DNA from: Caldilineales bacterium | Lineage (GTDB): Bacteria; Chloroflexota; Anaerolineae; J102 | NCBI GenBank assembly: GCA_024102915.1 | Contig: JAGFJG010000178.1 | Location: 28,480-92,479, forward strand | DNA: 64,000 bases | Direction of reading: 5' to 3' | In this document: in pieces, positions 24,955-33,727 of the stretch | Position numbering within the stretch: the stretch's first letter is position 1 | Layout of the letters: each line of letters starts with the position of its first letter | Position numbers and translations under genes: made by a program | Notes under the pieces: generated by a model | The model's input: the letters and a program-made list of their open reading frames with translations, nothing else | Database searches by the model: none | Told to the model about the DNA's origin: nothing

Positions 24955-24983
24955 ATTCAACCTTGAACCTGGAACTTTGAACT
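24955..24983. repeat. Short interspersed repeat, copy R3
   Basis: A 29-nt element matching 981-1009 at 28 of 29 positions in the same orientation. It lies in the predicted 5' leader of the PTPS homologue, between that gene and the dehydrogenase gene. Confidence 0.7.
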
Positions 24984-24995
24984 CCGATTCAAGGT

Positions 24996-25004
24996 ATTCT
25001 AGCA
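24996..25004 (-). promoter_or_regulatory. Extended -10 promoter element of the PTPS gene group
   Basis: On the minus strand this reads TGCTAGAAT, an extended -10 in the 156-nt gap before the PTPS homologue. No convincing -35. It would give the PTPS-glycosyltransferase-FkbM genes their own transcript with a leader of about 125 nt. Confidence 0.35.
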
Positions 25005-25019
25005 CGTGGAGTTAGAATT

Positions 25020-26045
25020 TCACGCTTCCGGCGGATAAACGAGAAGCGTCTGCAATACATCTTGCGGCTGCGAATCCAACAGATCGTAAACCTGCGTTGC
25101 CTGGGAGAAGGGGAAGCGATGGCTGATGAGGCGGGCGGGCCGGATTTCTTGGATCGTATCGAGGGCGAGGGCAAACCTGCGTTCCTTGTCCCAGCGTCCA
25201 CGTAATTCGGGCGCGATGCTGCTCACCTGGCTGCTGATCAGGCTCAGGCGGTTGCGATGGAAGACGCTGCCCAGGTCGATGGCGGATCGCTTCGTCCCGT
25301 ACCACGAACCGATCACGATGCGCCCGCCAAATCCCGCCTGGGTGATGGCCGTGTCCAACGCCGCGGGATTGCCGGAAAGCTCATAGACCAGATCGAAGCC
25401 GTTGGGGTGCGCCAGTTGGGCGAGTTGAGCGGGCGTGACGGGATTGGTCGGGTCCAGGCTGCGATGCGCGCCCCAATCGATCGAGGTGTGGCGGCGCATG
25501 GGGAAACCGTCCGCCGTCGCCAGCAAGGCCAGCGGCATCCGCGCCAGCAATGCGGTCGTGAGCAGCCCTACGACGCCCTGACCGAGGACGAGCACGCGTT
25601 CGCCCAGCAGAGGACAACCATCATGCAAGAAATTGACCGCCGTCTCCATGTTGGGCAGAAAGACGGCGTCTTCCAGATCGAGATCGGCGGGCAGGGTCAG
25701 CAGGTCGGCGGGGTCAACCCAAAATCGGGTTTCGTGCGGATTGAAAGCGAAGACGAGCCTGCCATCCCAACCTGCTTGCGATCCCCCGGCCACATCCTCC
25801 ACCCGGCCAACGCAGGCATAACCATACTTCAGCGGGAAGTCGAGCGAGCCGGAAAGGGCGGCGATCGATACGTCCGCCGCCATGCCGCCCGGCGTCTGGC
25901 CGCGATAGACCAGCATCTCCGTGCCGGCGCTGATCGCCGAAACCAGCGTGCGCACCAACACCTGCCCCGGCCGCGGCGAAGGCAGCGACTCCTCGCGAAT
26001 CTCGACCTGGCCAGGCGCGAGAAACCAGAGCGATTGTCGTTTCAA
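25020..26045 (-). CDS. MDR-superfamily dehydrogenase lacking the usual zinc ligands
   Basis: A protein of about 341 residues with the medium-chain dehydrogenase/reductase fold. The N-terminal GroES-like part contains SAISAGTEMLVYRG, where zinc alcohol dehydrogenases have Cys-Gly, and KYGYACVGRV, where they have GHE. The catalytic zinc site is therefore not visible. The NAD(P) loop is VLVLGQGVVGLL. BchC-like and threonine-dehydrogenase-like relatives show this pattern. The likely start is TTG 26045, whose TTGA overlaps the ribD-type stop. A frame to 26099 exists but overlaps the upstream gene. It should oxidise or reduce an intermediate of the cluster product. Confidence 0.82.
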   Translation of the reverse strand: MKRQSLWFLAPGQVEIREESLPSPRPGQVLVRTLVSAISAGTEMLVYRGQTPGGMAADVSIAALSGSLDFPLKYGYACVGRVEDVAGGSQAGWDGRLVFAFNPHETRFWVDPADLLTLPADLDLEDAVFLPNMETAVNFLHDGCPLLGERVLVLGQGVVGLLTTALLARMPLALLATADGFPMRRHTSIDWGAHRSLDPTNPVTPAQLAQLAHPNGFDLVYELSGNPAALDTAITQAGFGGRIVIGSWYGTKRSAIDLGSVFHRNRLSLISSQVSSIAPELRGRWDKERRFALALDTIQEIRPARLISHRFPFSQATQVYDLLDSQPQDVLQTLLVYPPEA

Positions 26046-26734
26046 TTCTCCCACTCCAGCCTGGCCCAACACAGCATATCCGCGCCAGCCTGTCGCCATG
26101 TGACCCCGGTCAGATTAGGTAGCATCGGCAAGGATTCCACCGCGGCCAGCCCGCCGATCAGTCGCGGGCAAATGGTGGTTGCCAGCCAGTCGGCCAACTT
26201 CGCCTTCAGAAAAGCTGATAGAATTTGCGCTCCCCCTTCCACCATCAAGGTCTCGATGCCTTCCTTCCGCAGCGCTGCCAGCGCCGCCGGTAAATCCAGA
26301 CGACCATCCACACCCGTCCGAACGATAATCACCCGTGCGCCCGCGTTCTCCAAAGCGGATCGGCGAATCGGATCGGGGTTGGGGCCAGCCAGAAGCCAGG
26401 GCTTGTGCGGGTGGTCGAGCAAGCGGGCGGTGACCGGCGTGCGCAAATGGGTGTCGAACACCACGGGCTGCGGCTGCTTGCCGGGCAGACGGCGCACCGT
26501 CAATTGCGGGTCGTCGGCCAGCACCGTGCCGATCCCGACCAGAATGGCATCGTGGGCGGCGCGCAGGCCGTGCGTGAACAGCAGGCTTTCCTCGCCGCTG
26601 AGGGCCAGGGGTGCGCCGCGGGCCAGGGTGATGCTGCCGTCCAGACTTTGGGCATAGCTAAGCGTGACCAGAGGACGCCAGCCGGGCGTACGCGAAGCTG
26701 CAATCAGCGCCGCCAGTTCTTCATGCGCTCTCAT
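26042..26734 (-). CDS. RibD C-terminal-type pyrimidine reductase (DHFR-like fold)
   Basis: A 230-residue stand-alone reductase domain of the RibD/RibG family. Family marks are VTLSYAQSLDGSI, DAILVGIGTVLADDP, QPVVFDTHLRTP and LMVEGGAQILSAFL, which bind NADPH and the ribosylaminopyrimidine. The N-terminal deaminase domain of bifunctional RibD is missing, and no deaminase, ribB, ribE or ribH is in the window. It could reduce a GTP-derived ribosylamino-pyrimidine. It overlaps ribA by 14 nt and the dehydrogenase by 4 nt, so the three are translationally coupled. Confidence 0.88.
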   Translation of the reverse strand: MRAHEELAALIAASRTPGWRPLVTLSYAQSLDGSITLARGAPLALSGEESLLFTHGLRAAHDAILVGIGTVLADDPQLTVRRLPGKQPQPVVFDTHLRTPVTARLLDHPHKPWLLAGPNPDPIRRSALENAGARVIIVRTGVDGRLDLPAALAALRKEGIETLMVEGGAQILSAFLKAKLADWLATTICPRLIGGLAAVESLPMLPNLTGVTWRQAGADMLCWARLEWEN

Positions 26735-27377
26735 GGGCGGTCGCCCCAGATTGCCGTTCGTTTTCCACCCGCGTATTCAGGTCAAGCAAGTGATGCAGGC
26801 GTTCCGCCTTGGTGCGCAGATAGCCAGCGTTTTCGGCGGTGACGGCCGGGATCAGCGGAACGCGCTCATTGATGACGACCCCCAATGCGGCCAGGCTTTC
26901 GATCTTGTGCGGATTGTTGGTGAGCAGGCGCACGGAACGGACGTCCAGATCGTTCAGGATGGCGGCGGCGACATCATAATTGCGCTCATCGGCCTGATGC
27001 CCCAACAACAGATTGGCGTCGACCGTATCGTACCCCTCGTCTTGCAGATTGTAAGCGCGCAGCTTGTCCAGCAGGCCGATACCCCGCCCCTCCTGTCGCA
27101 AGTAGATGATCAATCCCTTCCCGGCCTCGGCGATCTGGGTCATGGCTGCCAACAGTTGGTCGCCGCAATCGCAGCGCAAAGAGCCCAGCACATCGCCGGT
27201 GAAACATTCGGAATGCACGCGCACCAGCACATCTTCGCCGCCGGAGATGTCGCCCATGATCAGCGCCAGATGTTCTTTGTTGTCTAGGCTGTTCGCGTAG
27301 AGACAAAGCTGGAAGTCACCGGCAAGCGTGGGCAGGCGGGCGCAGGTAAGCTGATGGACGTCGGGCATGGGCGACAT
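26721..27377 (-). CDS. ribA: GTP cyclohydrolase II
   Basis: A 218-residue cytosolic enzyme that opens the imidazole ring of GTP. The zinc cysteines appear in SECFTGDVLGSLRCDCGDQ (C-x10-C-x-C). The catalytic loop IIYLRQEGRGIGLL keeps the tyrosine that separates full GCH II activity from formamide-releasing variants. TNNPHKIESL is the GTP-ribose site. Length matches E. coli RibA (196). There is no fused RibB domain. The product normally feeds riboflavin, but its neighbours here are a PTPS homologue, dehydrogenase, glycosyltransferase and methyltransferases, so it may supply a dedicated pathway. First gene of the minus-strand operon. Confidence 0.92.
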   Translation of the reverse strand: MSPMPDVHQLTCARLPTLAGDFQLCLYANSLDNKEHLALIMGDISGGEDVLVRVHSECFTGDVLGSLRCDCGDQLLAAMTQIAEAGKGLIIYLRQEGRGIGLLDKLRAYNLQDEGYDTVDANLLLGHQADERNYDVAAAILNDLDVRSVRLLTNNPHKIESLAALGVVINERVPLIPAVTAENAGYLRTKAERLHHLLDLNTRVENERQSGATAHESA

Positions 27378-27398
27378 TTCACACAGACTGACTCGAAA

Positions 27399-29180
27399 CT
27401 AGGCCAACGCTTCCAGCTCGGCCACCTGCTCGGCCAGGATATCGAAGCCGCCCTGCCAGAATTCCCGGCTGTGAATATCCACCCCGGCTTCTTTCAGCAC
27501 GGCGGCGGGAGCGGCGGAACCGCCCGCAGCCAGCAGGCTCAGGTAGCGCGGCTTGAAACTCTCACCCTCGCTGCGGAACTGGCGATAAAGCGAGAGCACG
27601 AGAAGCTGGCCGAAAGCGTAGGCATAAACATAGAAGGGTGTGTGATAGATGTGCGGGATCGCCACCCACTCCCATCGGTATTCGTCGGACACGTCCACAG
27701 CATCCCCGAACTGGCGTTGGAGATTCTGCATATAGGCTTCCGCCAACTGGTCGGGCGTTGCGCCCTGGTTGATCAATTCGTGCGCCTCCCGCTCGAACAG
27801 GGCGAAAAAGACCTGGCGCATGATGGTGGCGTAATTGTCGCTCAGTTCCCGGAAGAGCATTTCCCGGCGCACCGATTCATCCTGTTCCTGTTCGAGCAGG
27901 TAATCGACCAGCAGCATCTCGCCAAAAGTGGAGGCGGTTTCGGCCAGGGGCAGCGAGGCATGGAATGTAAAAATACTGTGCTCGGAGGCCAGCATGCCGT
28001 GGATGGCATGGCCCAGTTCATGCGCCAACGTGGAGACATCGTTGGAACGGCCCTGGAAGTTGACCTGCACCCAGGGCGTCAGGGAGGGCGTCACCGTCCA
28101 ACAGAATGCGCCGCCGCGCTTGCCCTTTCGCACTTCGCTGTCCAGATGATCGGCCAGGAACACCTGGCGGGCCATGTCGGCCATTTCGGGCTGAAAGCGG
28201 TGGAAAGCCTCGAATACCATGTCCGCCGCCGTGGCGAAATCGTACTTCTTGTCCGATTCTGTCACCGGCGCGTAAATGTCATAGCGCCGCAACTTGTCCA
28301 CACCCAGGAGCCGGGCTTTCAGGGTGAAAAAGCGTTGGAAAACCTCGGCGTTGTCCGCGGCTACGTTGAGCAACAGGTCGATGACTTCATCGGGGATGTC
28401 GTTGTAGAGATTGCGCACGGCGATGGGGCTGCTGAACTTGCGCATGTCCACCTGTTCGTTCCGCCAATCTCGGACGATATACTGATAAATCTGGCCTAAC
28501 ACCGGGCCGTCTTCCCGGTAAATGCGCAGCAATTCCTGATAGGCGCGGGCGCGCACGTCTGGGTCCTGGCTGTACACCAGGGCCATCAACTCGCCCCGCG
28601 TCATTTCTCGCATTTCGCCATCGATCTCGACCTTGAACACATAGCGATTGGTGATCGTGTCGTAGAGGTTGTTCAGTGCCGCCGAGCCGGTCACATCTTT
28701 GATGTTGATAACCTTCTCTTCCGGTTCGGTGAGGGTGTGCGGTTTGAAGTGACGCATTTCCTCCAGCCAATAGGTCAAATCCCCGGCATCGGCCATCAAC
28801 CGGGCGGCCTCGGCGTCTTCCAATCCCTTCCACCACAGGCTGAAAAACAGGGTGCGGTTGGCCATGTCCGCCATGAACTGGCGCACGCGTGTTTGCAAAG
28901 ACTGCGCCACCTGGTTCTGCGTGTCCTCCGTGAACAACAGGCCGGCATAGCCATAGATGCGATAGGCGATGTCGTTGATGTCCTCCAGTTCGGTGAGGAT
29001 GTCCAGAAATGCCTGGGCGTCCATGTCGGCGGCAAGCAATTGGCGGGATTCCTCGAACTCGTCGATGCGTGAGCTGAGGACGCCAAAGGCGGATTCCAGT
29101 TCGGGACTGTCAGGGGCCGGGAAGAGTTCGGCCAGACTCCAGCGTTTGAGTTGCAGGGAAGAGAGTGAGGTTCCGTTCAT
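27399..29180 (-). CDS. M3 family oligoendopeptidase (PepF-like)
   Basis: A 593-residue zinc metallopeptidase of the M3B/oligoendopeptidase F group. The zinc site is STLAHELGHAIHG (HExxH) at about residue 385, with the third ligand in ETASTFGEMLL downstream. The N-terminal helical domain (from VINIKDVTGS upstream) forms the substrate channel lid. It cleaves short peptides in the cytosol. Start ATG 29180 gives the usual family N-terminus; an upstream frame to 29243 adds a non-conserved cysteine-rich leader. It is divergent from the PreP-like peptidase across a 233-nt spacer, which suggests shared peptide-degradation control. Confidence 0.92.
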   Translation of the reverse strand: MNGTSLSSLQLKRWSLAELFPAPDSPELESAFGVLSSRIDEFEESRQLLAADMDAQAFLDILTELEDINDIAYRIYGYAGLLFTEDTQNQVAQSLQTRVRQFMADMANRTLFFSLWWKGLEDAEAARLMADAGDLTYWLEEMRHFKPHTLTEPEEKVINIKDVTGSAALNNLYDTITNRYVFKVEIDGEMREMTRGELMALVYSQDPDVRARAYQELLRIYREDGPVLGQIYQYIVRDWRNEQVDMRKFSSPIAVRNLYNDIPDEVIDLLLNVAADNAEVFQRFFTLKARLLGVDKLRRYDIYAPVTESDKKYDFATAADMVFEAFHRFQPEMADMARQVFLADHLDSEVRKGKRGGAFCWTVTPSLTPWVQVNFQGRSNDVSTLAHELGHAIHGMLASEHSIFTFHASLPLAETASTFGEMLLVDYLLEQEQDESVRREMLFRELSDNYATIMRQVFFALFEREAHELINQGATPDQLAEAYMQNLQRQFGDAVDVSDEYRWEWVAIPHIYHTPFYVYAYAFGQLLVLSLYRQFRSEGESFKPRYLSLLAAGGSAAPAAVLKEAGVDIHSREFWQGGFDILAEQVAELEALA

Positions 29181-29351
29181 GTGACTGGCTGTATCCTTGT
29201 CCTGTCGTTTCGGGATGTGCGGTGCGAAGCTGCAACATAGCACGGGCGATGAGGTTGCGCAACCCCATGCAAAACCGTTGTGTGCAGCGGCATGTTTTGT
29301 CCTGCACGACGATGGACGATAGCGACCGTGTCATGCGTTGCGGGCCGAGAA

Positions 29352-29360
29352 TGCTATAAT
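29352..29360 (+). promoter_or_regulatory. Extended -10 promoter of the PreP-like gene
   Basis: TGCTATAAT, a perfect extended -10, 54 nt upstream of ATG 29414. No good -35, which extended -10 promoters do not need. The site lies in the spacer shared with the divergent M3 peptidase. Confidence 0.5.
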
Positions 29361-29413
29361 GCCAGCGCCCTTGCAAAGGCGCAGTAATTTGTAATCTGAT
29401 TTGGAGACTCTTG

Positions 29414-32320
29414 ATGACGACAAGACACGGATTCGCCCTGATCAAAGAAACTGAAATTGCGGAACTGAACACCTATGCCCGCCTCTATCGCCATACGCAA
29501 TCTGGCGCCGAACTGCTCTCGCTCAGCAACGACGATGAGAACAAGGTTTTTGGCGTCACCTTTCGTACACCGCCTGAGGATTCGACCGGCGTCGCCCACA
29601 TCCTGGAGCACGCAGTGCTGGCAGGCTCGCGCAAATATCCGGTGAAGGAGCCGTTTGTAGAATTGCTCAAAGGCTCCCTCAAGACTTTCGTCAACGCCTT
29701 CACCATGCCCGACCGCACCTGCTATCCGGTCGCCAGCCAGAACCTGCAAGACTTCTATAACCTGATCGACGTTTATCTCGACGCCGTATTTTACCCGCTG
29801 CTTTCGCCCCACACTTTCAAGCGCGAGGCCTGGCGTTACGAACTGACTGAGGATGGGCAGGCGCTGGAATTCAAGGGTGTGGTTTTCAACGAGATGAAGG
29901 GCGTCTATTCCGATCCGGACAGCCAGGCCGATATGGCGGCCCGCCACTCCCTGTTTCCCGGCCACATCTACGGCCTCGACTCTGGTGGCAACCCCAAGAA
30001 TATCCCCGACCTCACTTACGAGCAGTTCAAGCGCTTTCACGATGATTTCTATCATCCGGCGAATGCCCGCATTTTCTTCTACGGCGATGATCCGGAAGAG
30101 GCGCGGCTGGAAATCTTGGATGGCTGGCTGTGCGAGTTCACCGAGCATCCGGTCGATTCGCATATCGCCATGCCCGCGCCCTTTGCCGCGCCCATCCGCA
30201 TGGAAGAAACAGTCAGCGCCGGGGAGGACGGCAGCGCCTATGTGATAGTCAACTGGGGGCTGACTGATTCCACGGACGCCGAGCTCAATTTGGGCCTGGG
30301 CATCCTGGGCCGGATTCTGGTCGGCACGTCGGCATCGCCGCTGCGCAAGGCATTGATCGACTCCGGCCTGGGCGAGGATCTGGCCGGGTTCGGCATGGAG
30401 GGCGAGTTGGTGCAATCCGCCTTTTCCACCGGGCTCAAGGGCATCGATCTCGCACAAGCCGATGCGGTGGAATCGCTGATTTTCGAGACCCTGGAAAAGT
30501 TGGTGAAAGAGGGTATCGACCCGCGCACGGTGGAAGCGGCCATGAACACAACCGAATTCCATCTGCGCGAGTTGAACACCGGCGGCTTCCCGCGCGGTCT
30601 GGCGGTGATGCTGGCCTCTCTGTCCACCTGGATTTACGATGGCGATCCGTTGTCCCCGCTGCAATTTGAAGCGCCACTGGCCGACATCAAAGCCAGGCTG
30701 GCGGCGGGCGAACCCTATTTTGAAAGCCTGATCGAACGCCACCTGCTGCAAAACCCCCATCGCACCACCCTCATCCTCCGGCCCGACCCCGGCCTGGGCG
30801 AGCAGTGGGAAGCGGAGGAAGCGGCGCGGCTGGAAGCGGCGAAGGCGGCTATGAGCGACGCCGATATTCAGGCCGTGATCGAGGAAGCTGAGGAGCAGAT
30901 CCGCATCCTGGAAACGCCCGATTCGCCGGAAGCGCTGGCCGCCATCCCCCGCCTCACCCTGGCCGACCTCGACCGCGAGAACAAGCTGATCCCCATCGCC
31001 GTTTCTGCACACAAAGGCAGCGACATCCTTTACCACGACCTGTTCACGAACGGCATCACTTACCTGGATGTGGGCATGAATCTGGGCGTCGTGCCGCAAG
31101 AGCTGTTGCCGATGCTGCCGCTCTTTGGCCGGGCTTTGCTGGATTTGGGTACCGAGCACGAGGATTTCGTCAGCCTGTCGCAACGCATCGGCAGCAAAAC
31201 CGGCGGCATCAGCGATTCCCTTTTCCTGACTGCATCGCTGCACAGCGAGCGACCGGTGGCCTGGCTGTTTTTGCGCGGCAAGGCCATGGCCGACAAGACC
31301 GCTGATCTGCTCGACATCCTGCACGACGTCCTCACCTCCGCCCGCTTCGATAACCGCGAACGCTTCCGTCAGATCGTGTTAGAGGAAAAATCCGGCCAGG
31401 AAGCCAGCCTGATCCCCGCCGGGCATGGTGTAATCAACAGCCGCCTGCGCTCGCATTTCGATGCGGCCAATTGGGCGGCGGAACAGACCGGCGGGGTCAG
31501 CCAGTTGTTCTTCCTGCGCGAACTGGCCCGTCAGGTCGAATCCGATTGGCCGGGCGTTTTAGATCGGTTGGAAACGCTGCGCAGCCTGTTGGTGAACCGC
31601 CAGGACATGCTGTGGAATGTCACGCTCGATGCCGAGAACTGGGCGCAGGTGCAGCCGCAAATCCATGCCCTGATCGAGAAATTCCCGGCCCGACCGTCCA
31701 ACCCGGCATCCTGGGCTCACGCCCAACCCCTGCCTTTCGAGGGCCTGACCATCCCCGCCCCCATCAATTTCGTGGGCAAAGCCGCCAATCTCTATGACCT
31801 GGGCTACAAACTGCATGGCTCGGTGCACGTGATCACCGGCTACTTGCGCACCACCTGGCTATGGGATCGCATCCGCATGCACGGCGGCGCTTACGGCGCG
31901 TTCTCGCTGTTCGACCAGCGCTCCGGCGTGTTCAGCTATCTTTCGTATCGTGACCCCAATCTGGCGGCCACCCTGCAGAATTATGACCGCACCGGCGAGT
32001 TTTTGCGCAAGCTCGACGTGAACGATGACGAACTGACCAAGGGCATCATCGGCACGATCTCCGCTCTCGACGCTCACCTGTTGCCCGACGCCAAAGGCTT
32101 TGTGTCGATGCAGCGCCATCTGCTGGGCGAAACTGACGAATTCCGCCAGCGCGTGCGCGACGAGATCCTGAGCACGACCGCCGCCGACTTCCGCGCCTTC
32201 GCTGACGTTTTAGACGAAGTGAGCCGGGCCGGGCATGTGGTGGCGCTGGGGTCGCAGGCTGCCATCGAGCAGGCGAACGCCAGTCGTGAAGACAAGCTGG
32301 TTGTGACGAAGGTGATGTAA
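29414..32320 (+). CDS. M16C insulinase-family peptidase (presequence protease, PreP-like)
   Basis: A 968-residue enzyme with four M16 half-domains. The inverted zinc motif is AHILEHAVLAG (His62, Glu65, His66). The distal zinc glutamate lies in GVVFNEMKGVYS, and the linker helices fall near 480-560. PreP and related enzymes are clamshell peptidases that trap and degrade unfolded peptides of roughly 10-65 residues. Length is close to mitochondrial PreP (about 970-1000). ATG 29414 is 7 nt from GGAG; a TTG three bases earlier is rejected. No signal peptide is visible, so it is cytosolic. Confidence 0.92.
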   Translation: MTTRHGFALIKETEIAELNTYARLYRHTQSGAELLSLSNDDENKVFGVTFRTPPEDSTGVAHILEHAVLAGSRKYPVKEPFVELLKGSLKTFVNAFTMPDRTCYPVASQNLQDFYNLIDVYLDAVFYPLLSPHTFKREAWRYELTEDGQALEFKGVVFNEMKGVYSDPDSQADMAARHSLFPGHIYGLDSGGNPKNIPDLTYEQFKRFHDDFYHPANARIFFYGDDPEEARLEILDGWLCEFTEHPVDSHIAMPAPFAAPIRMEETVSAGEDGSAYVIVNWGLTDSTDAELNLGLGILGRILVGTSASPLRKALIDSGLGEDLAGFGMEGELVQSAFSTGLKGIDLAQADAVESLIFETLEKLVKEGIDPRTVEAAMNTTEFHLRELNTGGFPRGLAVMLASLSTWIYDGDPLSPLQFEAPLADIKARLAAGEPYFESLIERHLLQNPHRTTLILRPDPGLGEQWEAEEAARLEAAKAAMSDADIQAVIEEAEEQIRILETPDSPEALAAIPRLTLADLDRENKLIPIAVSAHKGSDILYHDLFTNGITYLDVGMNLGVVPQELLPMLPLFGRALLDLGTEHEDFVSLSQRIGSKTGGISDSLFLTASLHSERPVAWLFLRGKAMADKTADLLDILHDVLTSARFDNRERFRQIVLEEKSGQEASLIPAGHGVINSRLRSHFDAANWAAEQTGGVSQLFFLRELARQVESDWPGVLDRLETLRSLLVNRQDMLWNVTLDAENWAQVQPQIHALIEKFPARPSNPASWAHAQPLPFEGLTIPAPINFVGKAANLYDLGYKLHGSVHVITGYLRTTWLWDRIRMHGGAYGAFSLFDQRSGVFSYLSYRDPNLAATLQNYDRTGEFLRKLDVNDDELTKGIIGTISALDAHLLPDAKGFVSMQRHLLGETDEFRQRVRDEILSTTAADFRAFADVLDEVSRAGHVVALGSQAAIEQANASREDKLVVTKVM

Positions 32321-32337
32321 CCGGATGCCCCTGGGCG

Positions 32338-32577
32338 TCAGGCGGAAAGAGGAGCCAGCATTTCGCTGCGCAAGACCTCTGCCGCGTAAGCCAGCGCCGC
32401 CTGAATATCAGGGCGTGTTAGTTGAGGATATTCGGCCAGTATCTCGTTTTCTCGCATGCCGTCGGCCAGGCTGCCGACGATAATCGATACGGGAATGCGT
32501 GTGCCTCGGATGCACGATTCGCCGTGATGGAGATCGTGTTCGACAATGATATGATCCTGCCAACGAATACGGGCCAT
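32338..32577 (-). CDS. DUF433 domain protein (antitoxin-like)
   Basis: A 79-residue protein matching DUF433 along its whole length, with ESCIRGTRIPVSIIVGSLAD and ENEILAEYPQLTRPDIQAALAYA forming the compact helix-turn-helix. DUF433 proteins commonly pair with a DUF5615 PIN-like toxin, but no such partner lies on either side. It may be an orphan antitoxin or regulator. ATG 32577 has GGAG 8 nt upstream. A frame up to 32751 is rejected because it crosses the predicted promoter. Convergent with the PreP-like gene, 17 nt away. Confidence 0.85.
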   Translation of the reverse strand: MARIRWQDHIIVEHDLHHGESCIRGTRIPVSIIVGSLADGMRENEILAEYPQLTRPDIQAALAYAAEVLRSEMLAPLSA

Positions 32578-32615
32578 GAGCTTACTCCGAGAATCGGACC
32601 AACAGTGATGAGGCG

Positions 32616-32644
32616 AGTATAGCATGGCAATATGAGCCCGGCAA
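32616..32644 (-). promoter_or_regulatory. Promoter of the DUF433 gene
   Basis: Minus strand: -35 TTGCCG (32639-32644), 17-bp spacer, extended -10 TGCTATACT (32624-32616). Predicted start near 32609, about 30 nt before the ATG. Confidence 0.5.
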
Positions 32645-32796
32645 TCGATTATTTGACCCCCAAAATTATGCATCACATCGGCTTCGATACACTTGCATTC
32701 GGTATTGACTTCAGACAAAATCAGTACAAAGTCTGAGAGAGTCAAATACAATTGCGGCGTTCTCGTAGGGTTCTCGCTATGGATGGAAAGTCAGGC

Positions 32797-33687
32797 ATGA
32801 AAACGTACTTTGGCGGTATCGAAGCAGGCGGCACCAAATTCGTCTGCGCGGTGGGCGGCGGCCCTGACGACATCCGGGCCGAGGAACGGTTCCCCACCAC
32901 CACGCCGGACGAGACCATTGGCCGGGCCATCGCCTTTTTCGAGGCACAGGCGAAACAGGTCGAGTTAGCGGCCATCGGCATCGCCAGCTTCGGCCCGGTC
33001 GATCCCAACCCGACCTCGCCCACTTTCGGTTCTATCACCACTACGCCCAAGCCGGGCTGGGCCAATGCCGATCTGGCCGGAGCCATTGGCCGGGCGTTCG
33101 GCGTGCCCATCGGCTTCGACACGGACGTGAACGGCGCCGCCCTGGGGGAGCATCGTTGGGGCGCGGCCCAGGGCCTCGACACCTTCATCTACCTCACCAT
33201 CGGCACGGGCGTGGGCGGCGGCGGCATGATCGGCGGCAAACTCATGCACGGGTTGGTGCACCCGGAGATGGGGCACATCCGCCCGCCCCGCGGCTGGGAC
33301 AACGGCGATTTTCCCGGCATCTGCCCCTATCACGGCGATTGCCTGGAAGGCCTGTGCTGCGGCCCCGCCCTGGCCGCGCGCTGGGGTCAGCCTGCCGAGA
33401 CCCTGCCCTCCGATCATCCCGCCTGGGCGACCCAGGCCGAATATCTGGCCCTGGCCTTGGTCAATTTCATCTGCACGCTGTCGCCGCAACGCATCATCCT
33501 CGGCGGCGGCGTCATGGGCGAGCAGCAGCTTTTCCCCATGATCCGCCAGCGCGTTCAGGCCCTGCTCAATGGCTACGTGCAATCACCGGCCATCATCGAC
33601 CGCATCGACGAATACATCGTGCCGCCGGGGTTGGGCAATCAGGCCGGGGTGCTGGGGGCGATGGCGCTGGGCATGGCAACCGTGTAA
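32797..33687 (+). CDS. ROK family sugar kinase (fructokinase-like)
   Basis: A 296-residue cytosolic kinase. The phosphate loop is GGIEAGGTKFVCAVGG at the N-terminus, and the sugar/ATP block LTIGTGVGGGGMIGGKL lies near residue 150. ROK zinc ligands appear in HPEMGHI and the CPYHGDCLEGLCCGPA cluster. The length and zinc site fit ScrK/GmuE-type fructokinases, which phosphorylate fructose at C6, although mannose or glucose remain possible. I took ATG 32797, which gives the family N-terminus; in-frame starts at 32752 (TTG) and 32779 are less likely. It stands alone and feeds glycolysis. Confidence 0.88.
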   Translation: MKTYFGGIEAGGTKFVCAVGGGPDDIRAEERFPTTTPDETIGRAIAFFEAQAKQVELAAIGIASFGPVDPNPTSPTFGSITTTPKPGWANADLAGAIGRAFGVPIGFDTDVNGAALGEHRWGAAQGLDTFIYLTIGTGVGGGGMIGGKLMHGLVHPEMGHIRPPRGWDNGDFPGICPYHGDCLEGLCCGPALAARWGQPAETLPSDHPAWATQAEYLALALVNFICTLSPQRIILGGGVMGEQQLFPMIRQRVQALLNGYVQSPAIIDRIDEYIVPPGLGNQAGVLGAMALGMATV

Positions 33688-33727
33688 CCGGGTTGTTATT
33701 ACTCTCTATGGCGGAAGGTTTGTCGGG

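Noticed and set aside
26721..27377. Simple riboflavin operon
   Set aside because: Only ribA and a stand-alone reductase are present, with no deaminase, ribB, ribE or ribH, and the neighbours are sugar, methyl and lipid enzymes.
29354..31324. Minus-strand open frame of about 650 codons over the PreP-like gene
   Set aside because: Antisense shadow of a well-matched M16 peptidase; no recognisable domain.
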